Both the position numbers and the translations under genes were made by a program. A DNA stretch of 64,000 bases from JBOFIQ01 sp051654905 (GTDB taxonomy: Bacteria; Actinomycetota; Actinomycetes; Propionibacteriales; Propionibacteriaceae), in assembly GCA_051654905.1 (NCBI GenBank), contig JBOFYY010000156.1, positions 248,001 through 312,000 on the forward strand. The letters run 5' to 3'. Of the stretch, positions 33,582 to 41,049 are shown in pieces. How positions within the stretch are numbered: the first letter of the stretch is position 1; the number at the start of each line of letters is the position of its first letter. The notes under the pieces are model-generated. The model worked only from the letters and a program-made list of their open reading frames with translations, did no database searches and had not been told where the DNA came from.

Positions 33582-34879
33582 CAGTGAGCCTCCTGCCCGA
33601 ACTCGGGAACATCGTAGCGATTTACCAAAATCTGGCGGAGCGACATCATTGCCGTGTAGGTACAAAAAATACGTATTGGACCGCTGGAGTGCTGTGTTAA
33701 GAAAGCGTCTAAGGCACGTTCAAGATCTGGCTCAACTTGGGCTACCGCAACATCGTCGTAGCGAAGCCGTACCGCCATATCGTAGGCACGTACTCCGCTG
33801 GTAATAGCGACGCCTTGTTTCCGTAATGATTCGAAGCTGACGTCATAGAGCCAACTCACATCTTGTCCATCAGCATATTTATCGTTGATAGCAATCATCG
33901 ACGGCACGGCTTCACTACCGTAGGTTCCAAGCGCTACGGTGAACCCCGCCGGGTTTTTCACTAACACCAGTTCTAATTGCCGTCCATCAGCATCAATTAC
34001 TTCACCGCGCCCAAAAGGTGGGGCAACTGCAGCTAAAGCGCGCATAGCAGCATCGGGAGCAAATCTGTCTCCTAATAGCGCCCGGGCCGCAGCAGTAGCC
34101 GCAGTAGCATTAATCATGGCAGCTAAGCCACGCTGACGTAACGTAACTGGACCTACGGTGGCATTTTTCCAACAAATATCAAAAGATTGACTATCGCGAG
34201 GACGCAATAACCCACTATCTGTTTGTTTAGCAATCTGATGATCCTCATCGAAACGAGCATCTGTTTCTCGTAGTTCTGGTAGGCGGTCAGCAATATCGGG
34301 GTGTAGCCCAAACCAAATTACTTCGATATCGTCGCTAATCTCATCGGCGATGCGAGAGATGAATGAGTCATCTTGATTAAGTGTCACGCTGGTGGTGGTT
34401 TGTTGGGCAAGCGTGGTCAAAAGTTTGGCGGTGTAATCAATTTCTGCGAAACGATCCAGCTGATCTCGAGCAACATTGAGTAGCAGCGCATGTCGTGGTT
34501 TAACTACTTCAGCAAATTTTAGTGAGTGTGCCTCATCTAATTCTAGCACCGCAATATCGGCGGCAAGTTTCCCATTCAACTGCACTTGGGGAATCATCGA
34601 CGAGATCACACCACGAGTAAAGTTAGATCCCGTCGGGTTAGTGAAAACTTCCAACCCATGCTCGCGAAGCAATGCAACTAGCATCTTGGTTGTGGTGGTT
34701 TTACCATTCGTACCGCTGACTACAACGATGCCCTCAGGTAACGCACCTAGCGTCGCAGCAAGAAATTGTGGATCTATTCGTTCCACAACCAAACCTGGCA
34801 AAGCCGATCCGCCACCTTTGAGACGCGAAGCGATACGAGCTATTTTGCCAGCCGCTATTGCAACACTTGTTCTTAACAC
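33581..34879 (-). CDS. murT: Lipid II isoglutaminyl synthase, Mur ligase-like subunit MurT
   Basis: 432 residues from GTG 34879; a GTG two codons earlier (34885) is possible, but TAGGAT lies 7 nt before 34879. The Mur-ligase P-loop VVSGTNGKTTTTKMLVAL is near residue 58, followed by LELDEAHSLKFAEVVKPRH and the C-terminal DUF1727 domain (LVKNPAGFTVALGTYGS). It activates the D-Glu carboxylate with ATP for amidation by GatD ammonia. Staphylococcal MurT carries a four-Cys zinc ribbon after the central domain; here that region contains only one Cys (FDICWKNATVG), so the metal site seems absent. Confidence 0.92.
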   Translation of the reverse strand: MLRTSVAIAAGKIARIASRLKGGGSALPGLVVERIDPQFLAATLGALPEGIVVVSGTNGKTTTTKMLVALLREHGLEVFTNPTGSNFTRGVISSMIPQVQLNGKLAADIAVLELDEAHSLKFAEVVKPRHALLLNVARDQLDRFAEIDYTAKLLTTLAQQTTTSVTLNQDDSFISRIADEISDDIEVIWFGLHPDIADRLPELRETDARFDEDHQIAKQTDSGLLRPRDSQSFDICWKNATVGPVTLRQRGLAAMINATAATAAARALLGDRFAPDAAMRALAAVAPPFGRGEVIDADGRQLELVLVKNPAGFTVALGTYGSEAVPSMIAINDKYADGQDVSWLYDVSFESLRKQGVAITSGVRAYDMAVRLRYDDVAVAQVEPDLERALDAFLTQHSSGPIRIFCTYTAMMSLRQILVNRYDVPEFGQEAH

Positions 34880-34954
34880 AGTCACTATCCTAATGGCGGA
34901 ACCAACATCGCTAGGATTACTTCATCATCGTGTCTGAGCCAAGGAGTTGCGACC

Positions 34955-35728
34955 ATGCTGGAAGATCCATTAGCACCTACCGATATTCACGTCCCGGCAC
35001 GCCACGACGATCAGGTAGCAGCTTGGCTCTACGACGCTGGCGTAGATACTCCTGCTGTTGTACTTATCCATGGCTCAACGAATGCTTCACGCGATGATCT
35101 ATCAGAAATCGCTACGATGTTTGCCGACGACGCAACAACTGTTTTAGTCGCCTCAAAACATCCCCAAAGCCATTCAATGCTTTCTCGCTCTTATGATCTG
35201 TTAGCTGAAGACATCACTGCCCAAGCTAACTGGCTCCGCGAACGTGGACACAAACGTATCGTTTTAGTGGGATGGAGCGAAGGAAGTTGGATCGCTGCTC
35301 GCGTCGCTGCCCGCACTGATCTCATAGCCGCATGCGTTTTTCTTTCACCACCAGTTGTTGACGTTTCAACTCAATACGCCCATGAAGCTACTATCACCTG
35401 GCCGTGGTTTATCCCTGGACGTGCTATCACCCAACGTATTCTGTCTCGTGTCTTAGCTCGTTCCCAAGGTTTCCGAGGATCGTTTACCGATGATTTCGCA
35501 GCGTTGGAAATGCCTCTACTAGCCGTCTGGGCAGATAACGATCCAGTAGTAGATGTTCCTCGTGCTCAAAAATTACTTAAACATATACAACCTCAAGCTA
35601 AACAATTTCTTGTCGACAGCTGGAATCATGATTTATCTGGTAACAACACTTGGACTGCCGCAGCTCGCAGTATTGTTCATGGCGAAAATCTTGAAGAAAC
35701 TGACGATATAGTTCTTATTGGGGAATAA
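34955..35728 (+). CDS. Alpha/beta hydrolase
   Basis: 257 residues. PAVVLIHGSTNASRDD carries the oxyanion-hole HG; VLVGWSEGSWIAARVAARTD has the nucleophile elbow G-W-S-E-G near Ser110; AVWADNDPVVDVP supplies the Asp, and DSWNHDLSGN the His. Related to dienelactone-hydrolase/lysophospholipase-like serine hydrolases; substrate unknown. No signal peptide. ATG with AAGGAG 8 nt upstream. It is divergent from murT and ends at a bidirectional hairpin before tRNA-Lys. Confidence 0.85.
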   Translation: MLEDPLAPTDIHVPARHDDQVAAWLYDAGVDTPAVVLIHGSTNASRDDLSEIATMFADDATTVLVASKHPQSHSMLSRSYDLLAEDITAQANWLRERGHKRIVLVGWSEGSWIAARVAARTDLIAACVFLSPPVVDVSTQYAHEATITWPWFIPGRAITQRILSRVLARSQGFRGSFTDDFAALEMPLLAVWADNDPVVDVPRAQKLLKHIQPQAKQFLVDSWNHDLSGNNTWTAAARSIVHGENLEETDDIVLIGE

Positions 35729-35758
35729 CAGAACCGATAAGAACTTAGTAAATTAAGA

Positions 35759-35796
35759 AACTCTCGTAAATCAATTTCTTGACTTACGAGAGTTTT
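35759..35796. terminator. Bidirectional terminator between hydrolase gene and tRNA-Lys
   Basis: Perfect 11-bp stem AACTCTCGTAA (35759-35769) / TTACGAGAGTT (35784-35794) followed by TTTTC on the plus strand and by GTTTCTT on the minus strand. Confidence 0.85.
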
Positions 35797-35798
35797 CG

Positions 35799-35871
<73 letters not shown>

Positions 35872-35954
35872 ATCGCGCGTTAGCGCGAAACATAACTTTA
35901 CAGTGATTAACTCACAGATGCAAAATACTTCTTACTAACGGCAATAATTTACTA

Positions 35955-36245
35955 CTAATTCTTCCCAAATATTACCCGAATAATCCCTACTACCGTAGCG
36001 ATACCGGCAGCAGCTCCGCCCATAATAACGAGGCGGTCATAGCGTAATCCGTTTTCATCAACAACCTGTGACTTCACATTGTTGACTTCAGTTACCACAA
36101 ATGCTTTGGCATCAGCGATAGTACGATCTTTGACGGCCTTAGGATGAACTTCGTTCACAAGATTTTCGATGTTGTCGCTAAGACGTGCCCGAGCAGCAAT
36201 AAGATCATTTTGGATCTGTTCTTTTGTGCGCGCATTATCAGCCAT
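35955..36245 (-). CDS. DUF3618 domain membrane-anchored protein
   Basis: 96 residues. The N-terminal half TKEQIQNDLIAARARLSDNI is the typical DUF3618 helix, charged and likely coiled-coil; the C-terminus has one hydrophobic segment (LVIMGGAAAGIATVVGIIRV). Function is unknown. ATG with GAGGAG 7 nt upstream. It is divergent from the bcp peroxiredoxin gene, the same arrangement as Rv2520c-bcp in mycobacteria. Confidence 0.85.
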   Translation of the reverse strand: MADNARTKEQIQNDLIAARARLSDNIENLVNEVHPKAVKDRTIADAKAFVVTEVNNVKSQVVDENGLRYDRLVIMGGAAAGIATVVGIIRVIFGKN

Positions 36246-36309
36246 GTGTTCTCCTCAATAAGTGCTACATATTAAGAGTAGCTACACTGACGAAACCTCG
36301 CAGGCAAGC

Positions 36310-36321
36310 TAGTATTTTCTT
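36310..36321 (+). promoter_or_regulatory. Putative leaderless promoter of bcp
   Basis: TAGTAT at 36310-36315 is exactly 6 nt before ATG 36322; no ribosome-binding site lies between. Confidence 0.55.
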
Positions 36322-36807
36322 ATGACTGATCGTCTCGCCACTGGCTCTATAGCTCCTAGTTTTACTCTCACCGATGCGCACGGAAAATCCGTATCCTTGG
36401 CAGATTTCAAAGGGCAGCGGGTCATCGTTTATTTCTACCCAGCTGCAATGACTCCCGGATGCACTACTCAAGCCGTTGATTTTTCTACTGCTCTCGATGA
36501 TTTTCATAGTGCAGGCTACGAAGTGCTGGGCATCTCCCCTGATGCTCCAGAAAAATTAGCTAAGTTTGCAGAAAAATCAGCTATCGCCTTCACTTTGCTA
36601 GCCGATCCAGCTAAAGAAACCCTAAAAGCTTACGCTTCTTACGGCAGCAAGATGATGTACGGAAAAGAAATTACTGGCGTTATTCGCTCCACCTTCATCA
36701 TCGATGTAGATACCGCTGGAGTCGGTACCGTTGCAGTAGCCCAGTACAACGTGCGAGCAACTGGTCACGTAGCTAAACTACGGCGCGAACTTGGATTAGC
36801 TGAATAA
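36322..36807 (+). CDS. bcp: Thiol peroxidase, Bcp/PrxQ-type peroxiredoxin
   Basis: 161 residues, thioredoxin fold. The peroxidatic Cys is in YFYPAAMTPGCTTQAVDF near residue 47. The resolving Cys usual five residues later (TPGCTxxAC) is replaced by Val, so this would work as a 1-Cys or alternative-resolving type; there is no other Cys in the protein. It reduces hydroperoxides in the cytosol. The ATG appears leaderless. A bidirectional terminator follows. Confidence 0.93.
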   Translation: MTDRLATGSIAPSFTLTDAHGKSVSLADFKGQRVIVYFYPAAMTPGCTTQAVDFSTALDDFHSAGYEVLGISPDAPEKLAKFAEKSAIAFTLLADPAKETLKAYASYGSKMMYGKEITGVIRSTFIIDVDTAGVGTVAVAQYNVRATGHVAKLRRELGLAE

Positions 36808-36827
36808 AGCCAGCATCTTCTAAAACT

Positions 36828-36861
36828 AATAAGACCCTCAGCTAAGTGAGGGTCTTATTTA
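36828..36861. terminator. Bidirectional terminator between bcp and tRNA-Leu
   Basis: Perfect 13-bp stem AATAAGACCCTCA (36828-36840) / TGAGGGTCTTATT (36847-36859), 6-nt loop, TTTA tail. Confidence 0.85.
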
Positions 36862-36863
36862 CG

Positions 36864-36946
<83 letters not shown>

Positions 36947-37017
36947 AATTCCCTAACGGACTTGGTAAGTCTAACGTGTATCTGCCAGTACTACAAAACA
37001 TAGCTTTGTATTCCTAG

Positions 37018-38358
37018 CTAAGAAGCGGATTCTTGATCTATTGAAAATGTCAGTAACGCAAGTTTTGGATCGTCAATGGCAAAGGTTTTTACTGGCCCTG
37101 GCGGTGTTGTAGCAGTCTCAAATCTTACGGTGACTCGCCCTAACCCAGCCCCCCATACCCAGCCTGATCCGTAATCTTGGTGAACTACATCTACACCCGG
37201 CCAATATGTTTGTTTGCCCCAGCGCGACTCCACCGGAATACGATCTAGGACAGCCCCTTCTTTTTCATCAAGATCTGAACCAACAGCCCCCCATTCAAAG
37301 AGTTCTTCTTGGGCTGCCTCAGTAAAGTTACTTACCCCAACCCCTAGTAACCGAACTCCCCCAGCAATCTCAATACCTGATAAAAGTTCTTTAGCTACTC
37401 GAGCGAAGGTTTCTGGAGCATCAGTAGCCCCTACCAAAGTACGGGACCGGGTATGGGTCGAAAAATCTGCTCGCCGGACTTTTAACGAAATAGTTTTAGC
37501 GAACATACAGGCTTTCTGAACACGTTCGGCTACCCGCATCGAATCTCGATCTATCACGCCAGCTAGTTCGTCTCGATCTCTGATATCAGTTTCAAAAGTA
37601 TGTTCCACCGAAATCGACTTCATTTCCCGACCCGGTTCGATAGCTCTTTGGTCTTGGGCGAAAGCCAGTGATGCAAGCGATTCCCCGGAGGCTTTTCCCA
37701 CTTCACGGATTAGTTCAGATCGCGATAATTTCTGAATATCAGCAACAGTTCGCACGCCTAGTCGCTCTAACCGTTCCATCGTAACTGGACCAATACCTGG
37801 CACTGCCCGAGCTGGCAACGGAGCAATAGTGGCAATTTCTGTTCCCGGAGCCACTAACGCTATTCCATCAGGTTTAGCCATTTCACTAGCAACTTTCGCC
37901 ATGAACTTGCTAGAACCTAACCCGACCGAAGCAGTTAGTCCTCCAGTACGTTCCACAACATCTGATCGTAACTTTTCAGCGATCTTACGTAGCGAATCTG
38001 TATCTAATCGATGTCCCCCAGCAGCAAGATCAACGTAAGCTTCATCAATAGAGAGTTGTTCAACTAACGGACTCAACTCATGTAGCAGCTTCATTACGAT
38101 GGAACTAGCTGCTCGATAAGCCTCGAACCTTCCACCTAAAAAAGCTCCATGTGGACAACGGCGATGTGCCTCCGCGCTAGACATAGCTGACCGTACCCCA
38201 AAAGCTCGCGCTTCATAAGAGGCTGTTGCTACGACTCCCCGATTTCCGATACCACCAACTATTACTGGTTTTCCTCGTAGCGACGGTTTATCTCGTTGCT
38301 CCACTGAAGCAAAAAATGCATCTAAATCCAGATGTAGTACCGATGCGGTAGTGCGCAT
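37018..38358 (-). CDS. dinB: DNA polymerase IV (Y family)
   Basis: 446 residues, longer than E. coli DinB (351) because of a C-terminal extension (~residues 345-446) seen also in mycobacterial DinB1-type enzymes. The palm motifs are LHLDLDAFFASVEQRD (catalytic Asp, residues ~8-23) and LSIDEAYVDL near 102. Steric-gate region AFFASVEQ and HhH region VPGIGPVTMERLERLG are present. The extreme C-terminus has no evident QLxLF clamp motif. Translesion synthesis in the cytosol/nucleoid. It starts 3 nt after folA and is the last gene of the rph-rdgB-thyA-folA-dinB unit. Confidence 0.94.
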   Translation of the reverse strand: MRTTASVLHLDLDAFFASVEQRDKPSLRGKPVIVGGIGNRGVVATASYEARAFGVRSAMSSAEAHRRCPHGAFLGGRFEAYRAASSIVMKLLHELSPLVEQLSIDEAYVDLAAGGHRLDTDSLRKIAEKLRSDVVERTGGLTASVGLGSSKFMAKVASEMAKPDGIALVAPGTEIATIAPLPARAVPGIGPVTMERLERLGVRTVADIQKLSRSELIREVGKASGESLASLAFAQDQRAIEPGREMKSISVEHTFETDIRDRDELAGVIDRDSMRVAERVQKACMFAKTISLKVRRADFSTHTRSRTLVGATDAPETFARVAKELLSGIEIAGGVRLLGVGVSNFTEAAQEELFEWGAVGSDLDEKEGAVLDRIPVESRWGKQTYWPGVDVVHQDYGSGWVWGAGLGRVTVRFETATTPPGPVKTFAIDDPKLALLTFSIDQESAS

Positions 38359-38361
38359 ACT

Positions 38362-38862
38362 TTAGCTCCGGCAATACTCAACAAAATCGAATTTCAGATC
38401 TGCTTCCTGACAATGTTCCCGAGAAATCTCTGTCCATTCTGCCCCCAACTCTGGGAACACAACATCTCCTACGACCTCTGTATCTACTTCTGTCAGCACA
38501 ATACGGTCGCAGAACATCAAAGCTTGTTCATAGACTTGCCCACCACCGACGATGAAACAAGTCTGTTCCCCCAGCGCTTCTGCCATAGCAAAAGCGGTAT
38601 CTAAATCTCCGGTGGAATATGCAGTCGTCGTATCTTGATCACCATCAGGTAGCTCAACTTTGCTGGGATCGCGAGACAGCACAATAGTAGTACGCCCTGG
38701 CAGCACCCCCATCGCTTCAAAGGTGCGCCGCCCCACAATCATTACATGGCCCATCGTGACACGTTTGAAATGTGCCCAATCTGCTTTGATTTTTAGCGGT
38801 TGATCAGCACCATCTCCTAGGACTCGGTTTCGATCTATGATCGCTATTGCAACAATCTCCAT
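38362..38862 (-). CDS. folA: Dihydrofolate reductase
   Basis: 166 residues. Reduces dihydrofolate with NADPH, regenerating cofactor used by the thymidylate synthase encoded 13 nt upstream. IAIIDRNRVLGDGADQPLKI carries the Met20-loop equivalent, with the active-site acid in KADWAHFKRVT; VMIVGRRTFEAMG and TCFIVGGGQVYEQAL are the NADPH-binding motifs. Position 28 is Asp as in E. coli type enzymes. In an operon between thyA and dinB. Confidence 0.94.
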   Translation of the reverse strand: MEIVAIAIIDRNRVLGDGADQPLKIKADWAHFKRVTMGHVMIVGRRTFEAMGVLPGRTTIVLSRDPSKVELPDGDQDTTTAYSTGDLDTAFAMAEALGEQTCFIVGGGQVYEQALMFCDRIVLTEVDTEVVGDVVFPELGAEWTEISREHCQEADLKFDFVEYCRS

Positions 38863-38875
38863 TGGTTATCCTTTG

Positions 38876-39670
38876 TTACACAGCAATATCAGCAGTGATT
38901 GTTGGATGGGCTAGGTAATTATCAAAACGAATATCATCTAATCCAAAATCATCAATGGACTTGATTTCTGGGTTAAGCCAGAGCTTTGGCAATGGATACG
39001 GTTCTCGGGTCATCTGTAACTGAGCTTGTTCCAAGTGATTCAGATACAAATGTGCATCACCCAACGTGTGAATAAAATCTCCTACGCCCAGTCCGCAAAC
39101 CTGTGCCACCATATGAGTTAATAACGCGTAACTAGCGATGTTAAAAGGAACACCTAGGAAAATATCGGCACTACGCTGGTATAGCTGACAAGACAATTTT
39201 CCATCAGCAACGTAGAACTGAAATAGCGCATGACAAGGCTGTAGCGCCATTTGATCCAGATCAGCTACATTCCAAGCACTCACCACTAGCCGACGAGAGT
39301 CTGGATTTGTTTTGATCTGCTCAATAACCTCAGCTAGCTGATCTATATTATTCCCTGAAGGAGTAGGCCAGCTCCGCCACTGATGTCCATAGACTGGCCC
39401 CAGCTCGCCGTTCTCGTCAGCCCACTCGTCCCAAATCGTTGAACCCATTTCCTGTAGCGGAGTAACATTCGTCGATCCCGAAATGAACCATAGCAGCTCT
39501 GCTTTGAAAGCTCTGCGATACAGCTTTTTCGTGGTTACGAGTGGAAAACCATCAGCTAAGTTGAACCGCATCTGATGCCCAAAAACAGACTTCGTTCCGG
39601 TGCCGGTGCGATCCCCTTTAACCGTTCCTTCGGTTAAAACCCGATTCAATAAATCGATATATTGCTGCAT
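38876..39670 (-). CDS. thyA: Thymidylate synthase
   Basis: 264 residues, the same length as E. coli ThyA. The catalytic Cys is in MALQPCHALFQFYV near residue 146. Other signatures: RRLVVSAWNVADLDQM, LYQRSADIFLGVPFNIASYA, GDAHLYLNHLEQAQLQ. Converts dUMP to dTMP using methylene-tetrahydrofolate. ATG with GGAAG 7 nt upstream. 9 nt after rdgB. Confidence 0.97.
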   Translation of the reverse strand: MQQYIDLLNRVLTEGTVKGDRTGTGTKSVFGHQMRFNLADGFPLVTTKKLYRRAFKAELLWFISGSTNVTPLQEMGSTIWDEWADENGELGPVYGHQWRSWPTPSGNNIDQLAEVIEQIKTNPDSRRLVVSAWNVADLDQMALQPCHALFQFYVADGKLSCQLYQRSADIFLGVPFNIASYALLTHMVAQVCGLGVGDFIHTLGDAHLYLNHLEQAQLQMTREPYPLPKLWLNPEIKSIDDFGLDDIRFDNYLAHPTITADIAV

Positions 39671-39679
39671 CTAGCTTCC

Positions 39680-40294
39680 TTAAAACTTCCCGTTAGCAAT
39701 CAGATCGCTCATTAACTCCACCATGTCTCGTACTGCTTTGCCACGATGCGATATGGCATCTTTAGCAGCCGGAGTCATCTGTGCAGTTGTGAGCTGACTA
39801 TCGGTTGGGACAAAGATTGGATCGTATCCAAACCCACCACTGCCACAAGGTTGGTCAGTGATTGTTCCTGGCATCTCTCCTCGCACCGCATATGTGTCTC
39901 CGCTCGGAAGCACCAGCGTCATGACACACACGAATTTAGCGCCACGCTGCGATAGCGGTACGTCAGTAATTTGACGCAGCAGCAACTCAACGTTGTCCTG
40001 ATCGCTAGCATTAGGGCCTGCCCAGCGTGCAGAACGAATACCGGGCATGCCGTTTAAAACATCAAGGCATAGACCTGAATCATCAGCAAGTGCGGCAAAA
40101 CCTGTCTTTTCTACACATATTCGGGCTTTTAACTCTGAATTACCCTCGAAAGATAATTCGGTTTCTGCTGGCTCCAGATATTGCGCTACCTCAGCTAACC
40201 CTTTCACCTCAACATCTAAGCCACTATCGGCTAAAACGCGACGTAATTCCGCAAGTTTTTTTGCGTTATGCGTAGCCAGAACTACCGTTTTCAT
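39680..40294 (-). CDS. rdgB: Inosine/xanthosine triphosphatase (RdgB/HAM1)
   Basis: 204 residues. Hydrolyses dITP, dXTP and ITP to monophosphates and so cleans the nucleotide pool. VLATHNAKKLAELRRVLA at the N-terminus, FAALADDSGLCLDVLNGMPG near 66 and GSGGFGYDPIFVP near 152 are the HAM1 motifs; SHRGKAVRDM ends the active site. The ATG overlaps the rph stop by 4 nt; the rph-rdgB pair is conserved in actinobacteria. Confidence 0.96.
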   Translation of the reverse strand: MKTVVLATHNAKKLAELRRVLADSGLDVEVKGLAEVAQYLEPAETELSFEGNSELKARICVEKTGFAALADDSGLCLDVLNGMPGIRSARWAGPNASDQDNVELLLRQITDVPLSQRGAKFVCVMTLVLPSGDTYAVRGEMPGTITDQPCGSGGFGYDPIFVPTDSQLTTAQMTPAAKDAISHRGKAVRDMVELMSDLIANGKF

Positions 40295-41010
40295 TCGTTA
40301 AGTGCCTTCTGTTGCAACACTGTAAGCTCAGCACAACCAGCAAGGCCTAGATCTAGCAGCTGGTTCATCACGTCCCGATCAAAAGGTTCGCCTTCTGCAG
40401 TACCTTGTACCTCAACAAGTTTCCCAGAACCCGTAGCGACAATATTCATATCTACTTCAGCGCGGGAATCCTCTTCGTAAGGAAGATCCAATCGAGGTTC
40501 ACCATCAATCACACCAACTGAAATTGCTGCAATTGAATCCTTCAGCGGTTCTCCCTTTAACGCACCTAATTTACGTAGATGTGTTACAGCATCAGCTAAC
40601 GCAACGTATGCACCAGTGATAGAAGCAGTACGGGTGCCACCATCCGCTTGCAAAACATCGCAATCTAGCAAAATGGTATTTTCACCCAAGGCTTCATAAT
40701 CAATCACAGCTCGCAAAGAACGACCAATTAAACGACTAATTTCATGTGTTCGGCCACCAATCTTTCCTTTTACTGACTCACGCCCAGAACGTTCATGGGT
40801 GGCGCGCGGAAGCATCGAATACTCCGCACTTACCCAACCTAGACCAGATCCCTTACGCCAGCGCGGAACTCCTTCGGTTACCGAAGCAGCAATCAGTACT
40901 CTAGTTTTCCCAAACTCAACCAATACTGATCCTTCAGCATGGTCGAGCCAATTGCGTGTGATGCGCACATCGCGAAGCTGGTCATTGTTACGTCCGTCGG
41001 CACGAGTCAT
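40291..41010 (-). CDS. rph: Ribonuclease PH
   Basis: 239 residues from ATG 41010 (MTRADGRNNDQLRDV). Phosphorolytic 3'-5' exoribonuclease that trims tRNA precursors. GSVLVEFGKTRVLIAASVTE, RKGSGLGWVSAEYSMLPRAT, RSGRESVKGKIGGRTHEISR split over residues 70-90, and the phosphate-binding GTRTAS-like GGTRTASITGAYVAL are visible. I chose 41010 because AGGGTGG lies 5-6 nt upstream and it gives the usual N-terminus; an in-frame TTG at 41040 lacks a ribosome site. Confidence 0.95.
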   Translation of the reverse strand: MTRADGRNNDQLRDVRITRNWLDHAEGSVLVEFGKTRVLIAASVTEGVPRWRKGSGLGWVSAEYSMLPRATHERSGRESVKGKIGGRTHEISRLIGRSLRAVIDYEALGENTILLDCDVLQADGGTRTASITGAYVALADAVTHLRKLGALKGEPLKDSIAAISVGVIDGEPRLDLPYEEDSRAEVDMNIVATGSGKLVEVQGTAEGEPFDRDVMNQLLDLGLAGCAELTVLQQKALNE

Positions 41011-41049
41011 AACAACCACCCTAGTGGGAGAGACTGACAAAATGCAGTT

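Noticed and set aside
36265..36507. 80-residue minus frame opposite the 5' end of bcp
   Set aside because: Overlaps the bcp promoter and coding start antisense; no family match.
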